From: CAYWFP01 sp964457365
GTDB taxonomy: Bacteria > Planctomycetota > SZUA-567
Reading direction: 5' to 3'
Length of the DNA stretch: 12,085 bases
Assembly (NCBI GenBank): GCA_964457365.1
Contig: CAYWFP010000108.1
Location: 1-12,085, forward strand
The first letter of the stretch is position 1. Each line of letters starts with the position of its first letter. Both the position numbers and the translations under genes were made by a program. The notes below the pieces were generated by a model, which ran no database searches, was not told the origin of the DNA, and worked only from the letters and a program-made list of their open reading frames with translations. This document shows positions 6,538 to 12,085 of this stretch, one piece after another.

Positions 6538-7332
6538 ATGCCTACCGTCTTGGCCGTGGCCGCGCATCCAGACGACATCGAGTTCATGATGGCCGGCACG
6601 CTGTTGCGGCTGGCCGATGCCGGTTGCGCGCTGCATTACATGAACCTCGCCGACGGGTGCTGCGGCAGCCTGTGTACGGGGCGAGACGAGACGATCCGCA
6701 CGCGCCTGAAAGAAGCGCGGGAGGCCGCGGCGCTGCTCGGCGCGATCCATCACCGGAGTCTATGCCACGACCTCGAGATCGTCTACGATAAATCCGCCTT
6801 GGCGAAGGTGAGCGCGGTGATCCGCGCCGTCGCACCCGACATCCTGCTGGTTCCGTCGCTCGAGGATTACATGGAAGATCATGTCGTTACCGCGCGCCTC
6901 GCCGTCACCGCCGCGTTTTCCCGGAACATACCCAACTGGTTCACCGAACCGGAGGTGGCGCCGGTCGCGGGTAATTGCGCGGTCTACCATGCCCAGCCGT
7001 ACGGGCTGCGCGATGCGCTGGGCCGGGAGACGGTCGCCGCGATGTATGCGGACATCGGCGGCATGCTGGACAAAAAGCGCGCCGTGCTGGCCTGCCACCG
7101 GAGCCAGAAGGAATGGCTCGACCGCACGCAGGGCGTCGACGCGTACTTGCGCTACATGGAGGAGATGAGCGCGGCGGCCGGGCGGCAGTCGGGGCTGTTC
7201 GCGCATGCCGAGGGGTGGACGATGCACAACCGCCTGGGGTTGGTCGACGGCGGCGCGGACCCGCTGCGGAGCCTGCTCGCTGACTATTGCGCGGCGAATC
7301 CGAAATGGCCGAATCCGAGCGGCCTTGTCTAA
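6538..7332 (+). CDS. PIG-L/LmbE family deacetylase
   Basis: This is a zinc-dependent N-deacetylase of the PIG-L/LmbE superfamily, which removes acetyl groups from GlcNAc-type substrates. The 264-residue cytosolic protein opens with the family metal motif AHPDDIE (9-15), where H10 and D13 are expected zinc/catalytic residues. A second metal-site segment, MEDHVVTAR (112-120, H115), lies where PDHxxT-type motifs occur. A HRSQ motif sits in the C-terminal half. There is no signal peptide, so it acts in the cytoplasm. AAAGGA precedes the ATG by 7 bases. The NagB-like gene follows after 17 bp, implying one transcript. Next to a NagB-like protein and a ROK regulator, the substrate is probably an N-acetylated sugar or sugar phosphate; PIG-L enzymes also act on mycothiol or bacillithiol precursors, but no such genes are here. 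Confidence 0.88.
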   Translation: MPTVLAVAAHPDDIEFMMAGTLLRLADAGCALHYMNLADGCCGSLCTGRDETIRTRLKEAREAAALLGAIHHRSLCHDLEIVYDKSALAKVSAVIRAVAPDILLVPSLEDYMEDHVVTARLAVTAAFSRNIPNWFTEPEVAPVAGNCAVYHAQPYGLRDALGRETVAAMYADIGGMLDKKRAVLACHRSQKEWLDRTQGVDAYLRYMEEMSAAAGRQSGLFAHAEGWTMHNRLGLVDGGADPLRSLLADYCAANPKWPNPSGLV

Positions 7333-7349
7333 CCGGGAAGGAGGAGATC

Positions 7350-8282
7350 ATGGCGCGACTGTATTCCGCGGTGTCGCCGGAGTGGTGGGATTACACGACG
7401 CTGGAGCGCGACCTGCTGGAAGAGGCTGCGAGTCTCCGCGCCGAAGATTTGCCCAAGCTCGCGCGCGACGGATTTCGCGTGACGATCTACGATACGCTGG
7501 AGGATTTTTTTCTCGCCGAGGCGCTGGAATATATCGAAGCATGGAAGTCGGCCACGCCCGAACGGCCCGCCGGCATCTGCGGTCCCGTCGGGCCGACCGA
7601 GCAACTGCCGCTGGTGGCGCGCCTCGTCAACGCCCTGGAGATCGACCTGAGGCATTGCCACTTCTGGGGCATGGACGAATGGTACCAAGACGGCCGCGAG
7701 ACGCCGCCGTCGTTCCCGCTTTCGTTCGAGCGCGCCGACCGCGAACTCTGTTTCGACCGCATTCGTCCCGACCTGCGCATGCCCGAGGCCAACCTGCATT
7801 TTCCCAAGGCCGCCGCGCTCGCGGAGTACACCGCCTCTTACGACCGGGCCGTCTGCCGCATCATGCAGGGCGGACAGGGCGAGGTGAAGCACTGGGCCTT
7901 CAACGATCCGTTCAAGCGCGAGGGCGCCTACACCGACCGGCCGCCGAGCGCGGAGGAATATCTGAAGCTATCGGCGCGCCGGGTGTCGCTGCACCCGATG
8001 ACCGTGATCCAGAACGCGCGCACCAGCGGCGCGGGGCGGGTGTTCATGGTGCCGGTTGAGGCGCTGACGGTGGGGCCGGTGGAGACGTTCAAGGCCGAAT
8101 GCGTCAGCATCTGGCACCCGGGGCATCACGACAATGCCTTCGGCCAGCGATTGACGGCGTTGATGATCTCGAAACGGATCGTCGACACGGCCGTGCCGAT
8201 GAGCCTGCTGAGCCTGCACCCGAACGTCCGCTTCAGCTTCTACCGAGGCGGCATCGGCACGTGCGAGATCGAGATGCATTGA
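7350..8282 (+). CDS. Divergent NagB-like protein (glucosamine-6-phosphate isomerase/deaminase family)
   Basis: This member of the NagB/RpiA/6-phosphogluconolactonase sugar-phosphate fold has 310 residues, somewhat longer than E. coli NagB (266). The FWGMDEW block (105-111) matches NagB's NMDEY with the catalytic Asp kept (D109). The GNDGHIAFNEP active-site loop is recognisable as GEVKHWAFNDP (177-187): the His is retained (H181), but the Asp equivalent to E. coli D141 is Val (V179) and E148 is Asp (D186). The phosphate-binding LxTGxTP loop reads GPVGPTEQLP (78-87). The reaction may thus differ from classical deamination, or the substrate may not be a 6-phosphate. The ATG at 7350 was chosen for the AGGAGG just upstream; a TTG at 7287 would overlap PIG-L. 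It is cotranscribed with the deacetylase, suggesting deacetylation followed by deamination or isomerisation of an amino sugar. Confidence 0.82.
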   Translation: MARLYSAVSPEWWDYTTLERDLLEEAASLRAEDLPKLARDGFRVTIYDTLEDFFLAEALEYIEAWKSATPERPAGICGPVGPTEQLPLVARLVNALEIDLRHCHFWGMDEWYQDGRETPPSFPLSFERADRELCFDRIRPDLRMPEANLHFPKAAALAEYTASYDRAVCRIMQGGQGEVKHWAFNDPFKREGAYTDRPPSAEEYLKLSARRVSLHPMTVIQNARTSGAGRVFMVPVEALTVGPVETFKAECVSIWHPGHHDNAFGQRLTALMISKRIVDTAVPMSLLSLHPNVRFSFYRGGIGTCEIEMH

Positions 8283-8414
8283 ATACGAAAGTTCGTCAGA
8301 AAGCCCGATACCGCATCAGGCGGGAATCTGACTCCGGTCAATGACGGCAGGCTTTTGCTTTGGCGCAATCCCATTGCGGGTGGTAGAGAAATAGAATGAT
8401 GGTTCTAAACCACT

Positions 8415-8458
8415 ACTTCGTAAGAAGTTGCTTTCAACTTCAATTCGCTTGATGCGAA
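8415..8458 (+). promoter_or_regulatory. Structured leader with alternative hairpins before the GH-like gene
   Basis: Within the 206-bp gap after the NagB-like gene, three inverted repeats are stacked before the ribosome site at 8475-8480: ACTTC/GAAGT (8415-8428), GAAGTTG/CAACTTC with a CTTT loop (8424-8441) and TTCGC/GCGAA (8444-8458). The first two share the GAAGT arm and cannot form together. No T-run follows, so it is not an ordinary terminator; an RNA-level switch or an operator is possible. A further CGCAAT-CCC-ATTGCG repeat lies at 8364-8378. No convincing promoter was found. Confidence 0.4.
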
Positions 8459-8488
8459 GGAACGACCTCTTCATAGGAGGAAAAAGCC

Positions 8489-11400
8489 ATGAAGAATAAT
8501 ACCGCCAGATTCATGATGCTCCTTTTGGCATTGACAGTCGCCACCCACTCCGTTGCAGCAGCCGAGACGCCGCAGAATGTCGCACCCAGGGCCACGGTAA
8601 CCGCCAGCGCGAAGAGCGAGAACGCCCCGCGTGCTGTGGACGGCGGGGTGCCGGCCGCCGGCAGTCGCGACTCAGCCAATCAGATCTGGGATGTCAAGAA
8701 GACCGATCTGCCGGCAACGCTTGTCTTCAGTTGGGATAATCCCCAGCCGGTCCGCACGCTCGTTTACTACGGCAAAACCTCATGGAGGTTTGAGTGTTTC
8801 AATGAGTATGAAGTTTATCTCGACGATGCGACAACACCCGTCGTCAAGGGCGCGTTTCGACAGGGCCACGGGCCGCAACTGGTTGAATTTCCCGAGGGCA
8901 GCCAGGCGTCCAAGCTGGCACTCAAGATTCTTTCGGCGAGCGGCGGCAATCCCGGCGCATCCGAAGTGCAGGTCTTCTCGACGCCGCCGGAACAGAAGGA
9001 CCTGCTCTGCCGCTTCACCGACTACTCGTTTGATTTCCGCTATGCCTATTACCCGTCGCACAACCTGCTGCGCGTGCTCGCGCCCACTCCGCCGGCCGAC
9101 GCCAGAACCTGGCAGGTGACGGTCAGGGCCAAGGACAGCGACAAGGTCCTCGCCGAAGGCAACGGCGACCTGCCCATGTCCCCGAACGCCGAGGCGCTGA
9201 CGCTGCCCGACCTGACGGAAGGCAACTATACGGTGACGCTCACTCTCAGCGGCGGGAAAGAACCGGTGATCGAGGAGCGCGGCTTCACGCGAAATCATTA
9301 TGAATGGGAAGGTCTGAAGCTTGGGCTCGACGAGGTCGTCATCCCACCCTTCACCCCGCTGGTTGCGGACGCTGCAAAAAACACGGTAGATTGTGTATTG
9401 CGCAAACAGCGGCATGGCGCCGCCGGCCTATGGGAACAGGTCACCAGTCGTGACGTGGATCTGCTGGCCGCGCCGATGCGGTTGGAGGCGACGATTGCCG
9501 GTAAGATCGTGGTGATCGAGGGTGATGCGCCGCAATTCACCGAGCGCAAAGCCACCCGCGTGGCCGGTAGCGCCGATTGGTCTGCCGGGGCGTTGAAAGG
9601 CAATACGGTTTTCGAATACGATTACGATGGCTTCATGCAGCTTGCTCTACGCTTGAACAAAAGCGAAGCAGAAGTCGAAAAGTTGCAGTTGGTCATTCCC
9701 ATGAAGGCCTCCGAGGCGTGGCTGATCCATCCGGTCACAACTCAACTGCGCCAGCATTACGCCGGGCGTCTTGCCAGGGGCGAGGGCAAGATCTGGGATT
9801 CGAGCACCGTCAAGAGTCGAGTGAGTGGCCATTTCGTCCCCTACATGTACCTCGGCGGGCCTGAGCGAGGTATCTGCTTTGCTGCCGACAACGACCGTGA
9901 TTGGGTGCGGGGAAAAAACGTCCCCATGATCGAGATCGACCGGGACGGCGAGACGGTCAACCTGCGCCTGAACCTGATCGGCGTACCGACCAAGCTGACC
10001 CGTGCGCGCGTTCTGCGCTTTGCGCTGCAAGCCACGCCGGCCAAGCCCATGCCGGAGAAACCTTACGACTGGCGGCGCTGGTGGGCTACCCGCACTTCAA
10101 AAGACATCGACGATGCCCAGATCGCTTTCTGGGGCGGAAACATGTACTGGGGCGGACGTCACTTCGCCACCTCGGTCTTTCCCGATGGCAAAGACTTCGG
10201 CTATTGGGAAAAGCTCGCCGAGCAACGCCGGACCGGGAAACTCGACACGGAGTACCTCGCCCGCCGGTTGGCAAAATACGAGGGCCTGGCGGCGAAACAG
10301 AAGGCGCAAGTCGTACCGGCCATGAAAGCCGGCTTCCAATGGTCCAGTTTCACGCCGGCCATCAGGCCCGAAACCACCAAGTACTCCTACCTGATCCCCT
10401 ACACCAATCCCCGCGGCTGCAATGCAGGAGAAGACAAAGACTTCTCCACCACCTACCTCGACGAATGGCAGACCATCGATATCACCAATCCGAACTGGCT
10501 GAAGGTGAACCCCTTCAACCGGGTCAAGCGCATCAAGGGCTTTGCCACCTGGTACCACGTCGAGCCGGTGACAAGCCGGGTCGACATGATGCTCTACTAC
10601 CACAAGAAGATGTTCGAGACCTTCGCCGACGGTGTCTACTGGGACAACATGTTCCTGCGTGCCAGCCGCGTGCCTGTCGAGGCTGGCGGCCCGGCCTATA
10701 TCGATGATGCCGGCAAGCTCCAGCCGGGGGTCAACCTGATGGCTTTCCGCAACCTGGTTCGTCGCACCGCCACGCTGATGCACGTCATGGGCAGGCGCCC
10801 GATGACCTACATCCACATGACCAACGTCAACATCGTGCCCATGCTCTCCTTCGGGACCCTGAACCTTGACTGGGAGTGGCGCGACCAAGGCCATTTCGCG
10901 AGCATGGATTTGCAGGACCGTATCCGTCTCGACGAGATTCTGGCGCAGAGCCTGGGGCTGCAGGACGGCAATGTTTCTGTCGGCATCACCGGCAATATTC
11001 TCAAAGGCGGCGGCGGGGTTTCGCGCGAATGGCTGAATCGCACCGGCATGGCGGTCTGCTTCCCGCACGAGATTCGCATGCATCAGGGAACGCCGGAAGT
11101 CTCGTTCATCCAGACCCAGATGGCTCGTTTCGGCTACGGGATGCCGGATTGCCGCGTTTTTCGCTACTGGGAGGACGGCTTCCCGCTGAAGACGGAAGGC
11201 GCCGAGATGCGAGCGCTGGTGCTGGCGCATGACGGCAAGGCTATGATCGCTATCGGCAATTATGGTCCCGCCACGACCGAGCAGGCGGCGAATGCCGCCC
11301 CGACGGATGGTCCCTCGCTGGAAGACTACGACGCTGCCCAACGCGGTCTTAAGAAAGCAAAGAAAGGCAGAAAAAACAACCCTGCGCCTAAGAAGGCGCC

Positions 11401-11683
11401 AACCTACACCGTTCGCCTCCGGCTCGACCTGGCCGCGCTCGGGATTGCGGAAACGGCGCAGGCCTGGGATGTCGAACTCAAAGCCGGACGCGCCAAGTCG
11501 GACAACCCCAGGGCAGCGAAACAGCCAAAATTACCTGAAGGCCTGAGTGTCGACGAAGCCAAAGCCGATATCGACCTGACGCTGAAAGAGGAGAACGTGC
11601 ATCAGATCAAACGTCTCGCCCCAGGCGTGTTCGAACTGAGAATCGTCCACCACGACTTCGCGTTGATCGAGGTGGGGGAATAG
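8489..11683 (+). CDS. Large secreted glycoside-hydrolase-like protein (discoidin plus GH123/DUF6067-type core)
   Basis: The 1064-residue exported protein likely acts on complex glycans. A Sec signal peptide (MKNNTARFMMLLLALTVATH, cleavage near 24-25) is followed by a discoidin/F5-8C-like carbohydrate-binding region about 28-165 (SENAPRAVDGG, SWDNPQPVRTLVYYG), beta-sandwich segments about 170-520 and a barrel-like region about 525-925. The stretch RGICFAADNDRDWV (460-473), then NLRLNLIGVPTKL and FALQATPAKPMP, matches the pattern I know from GH123 N-terminal/DUF6067 proteins; FADGVYWDN (712-720) and LDWEWR (793-798) hold the best acidic candidates for catalysis. A basic, Lys-rich insert (950-970) precedes the C-terminal domain. 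The GH123 activity (beta-N-acetylgalactosaminidase) would suit the amino-sugar genes upstream but is unproven. AGGAGG sits 8 bases before the ATG. The next gene follows after 31 bp, so the two are probably one operon. Confidence 0.78.
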   Translation: MKNNTARFMMLLLALTVATHSVAAAETPQNVAPRATVTASAKSENAPRAVDGGVPAAGSRDSANQIWDVKKTDLPATLVFSWDNPQPVRTLVYYGKTSWRFECFNEYEVYLDDATTPVVKGAFRQGHGPQLVEFPEGSQASKLALKILSASGGNPGASEVQVFSTPPEQKDLLCRFTDYSFDFRYAYYPSHNLLRVLAPTPPADARTWQVTVRAKDSDKVLAEGNGDLPMSPNAEALTLPDLTEGNYTVTLTLSGGKEPVIEERGFTRNHYEWEGLKLGLDEVVIPPFTPLVADAAKNTVDCVLRKQRHGAAGLWEQVTSRDVDLLAAPMRLEATIAGKIVVIEGDAPQFTERKATRVAGSADWSAGALKGNTVFEYDYDGFMQLALRLNKSEAEVEKLQLVIPMKASEAWLIHPVTTQLRQHYAGRLARGEGKIWDSSTVKSRVSGHFVPYMYLGGPERGICFAADNDRDWVRGKNVPMIEIDRDGETVNLRLNLIGVPTKLTRARVLRFALQATPAKPMPEKPYDWRRWWATRTSKDIDDAQIAFWGGNMYWGGRHFATSVFPDGKDFGYWEKLAEQRRTGKLDTEYLARRLAKYEGLAAKQKAQVVPAMKAGFQWSSFTPAIRPETTKYSYLIPYTNPRGCNAGEDKDFSTTYLDEWQTIDITNPNWLKVNPFNRVKRIKGFATWYHVEPVTSRVDMMLYYHKKMFETFADGVYWDNMFLRASRVPVEAGGPAYIDDAGKLQPGVNLMAFRNLVRRTATLMHVMGRRPMTYIHMTNVNIVPMLSFGTLNLDWEWRDQGHFASMDLQDRIRLDEILAQSLGLQDGNVSVGITGNILKGGGGVSREWLNRTGMAVCFPHEIRMHQGTPEVSFIQTQMARFGYGMPDCRVFRYWEDGFPLKTEGAEMRALVLAHDGKAMIAIGNYGPATTEQAANAAPTDGPSLEDYDAAQRGLKKAKKGRKNNPAPKKAPTYTVRLRLDLAALGIAETAQAWDVELKAGRAKSDNPRAAKQPKLPEGLSVDEAKADIDLTLKEENVHQIKRLAPGVFELRIVHHDFALIEVGE

Positions 11684-11714
11684 CGATTGTCCCCATAGAA
11701 CGAAAAGGAATCGC

Positions 11715-12032
11715 ATGATCAAACTCGCCATTATCGTTTACGCTTCGGCGCTGGTTTTGACCGCCAGCCTTCAGGCGGCGGACAATCTTCCCGACTTCCT
11801 CAAGAAGGTCCAGCTCCATAACTTCGGCGGCTATGAACTGACGCCGGACGGCACGGGCGTGAGCGTTTACCGGTTGCCGTCGGAGGTGCGCGAACACATG
11901 AGCGAAGCAGGGGCGAGAATCATGGTTTTCTCGCAATCGGGTGAAATCCGCTTTGTCCTCAATGAGGGAGCGAAGCTCGAGGACGTGACGATTCGTCTCA
12001 AGTCGAATCGCACTACACAGATCAATTTCTAG
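11715..12032 (+). CDS. Secreted SGNH-hydrolase-type N-terminal domain, probably frame-broken
   Basis: The frame gives 105 residues: a signal peptide (MIKLAIIVYASALVLTASLQA, cleavage near ADN) and a beta-rich domain with the pieces YRLPSEVREHM, GARIMVFSQSGEIRF and VTIRLKS, like the N-terminal domain that precedes the catalytic part of many GDSL/SGNH esterases. The frame ends at TAG 12030-12032 with a second stop straight after, far short of the 300-400 residues usual in that family. Downstream, other frames read SVHQIKAG (12035-12058) and SIKVLQMTT (12058-12084), which look like the expected continuation, so one or more small indels or sequence errors are suspected. AAAGGA lies 5 bases before the ATG. 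In operon with the GH-like protein, an intact version would remove acetyl esters from the same glycan. The family call is moderate. Confidence 0.6.
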   Translation: MIKLAIIVYASALVLTASLQAADNLPDFLKKVQLHNFGGYELTPDGTGVSVYRLPSEVREHMSEAGARIMVFSQSGEIRFVLNEGAKLEDVTIRLKSNRTTQINF

Positions 12033-12085
12033 TAAGCGTTCACCAGATCAAGGCGGGAGCATCAAGGTTTTGCAGATGACAACGG

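Noticed and set aside
8364..8378. CGCAAT-CCC-ATTGCG as a terminator after the NagB-like gene
   Set aside because: No T-run follows on either strand and the stem is only six pairs.
10097..11341. A 414-codon antisense frame inside the large secreted protein gene
   Set aside because: The composition (His/Val/Gly/Asp mix) is typical of antisense shadows of GC-rich genes, and the sense gene has clear domains and a ribosome site.
1..12085. CRISPR array, toxin-antitoxin pair or phage-defence operon
   Set aside because: No regularly spaced repeats and no small paired genes or nuclease/defence domains were seen on either strand.

Overview
The window is GC-rich bacterial DNA. Every intact gene is typical of a free-living, polymer-degrading bacterium, and the mix fits the PVC superphylum best (Kiritimatiellota, Lentisphaerota or a relative). 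That mix is a zinc-ribbon plus parvulin exported protein, a PspF-type sigma-54 activator, a ROK regulator facing a PIG-L deacetylase and a NagB-like protein, and a very large exported glycoside-hydrolase-like protein. The lineage is inferred from gene style, not shown directly.

Left part (1-4343), housekeeping and regulation: an exported protein with two zinc ribbons and a SurA/parvulin-like C-terminal half; a PspF-like AAA+ sigma-54 activator with an extra domain before its HTH; a convergent six-helix membrane protein gene (3024-3788, minus) interrupted by one in-frame TAG; and a small divergent PilZ-domain gene.

Middle (4344-5244), RNA genes and a gene-poor stretch: tRNA-Ala(GGC) on minus and tRNA-Pro(GGG) on plus are divergent, with back-to-back sigma-70-type promoters, and each is followed by an intrinsic terminator. 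The next ~520 bases have no convincing gene. They hold a perfect 16-bp palindrome and, on the minus strand, a segment resembling domains V and VI of a group II intron, probably a decayed 3' end.

Right part (5245-12085), a probable amino-sugar or glycan use locus: a ROK-family repressor (minus) faces a PIG-L deacetylase and a NagB-like protein (plus, 17-bp gap) across a 111-bp control region. After a 206-bp leader containing three hairpins comes a 1064-residue secreted protein with a discoidin-like N-terminus and a core like GH123/DUF6067 proteins. It is followed 31 bp later by a secreted SGNH-hydrolase-type N-terminal domain whose frame ends early, although related coding sequence seems to continue in other frames. 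A workable model is that the exported proteins attack and de-esterify an N-acetylated glycan outside the cytoplasm, and that cytoplasmic PIG-L and NagB-like enzymes then process the amino sugar under ROK control. The most unusual points are the NagB-like protein with altered catalytic and phosphate-loop residues, the intron relic, and two genes apparently broken by point or frame changes.
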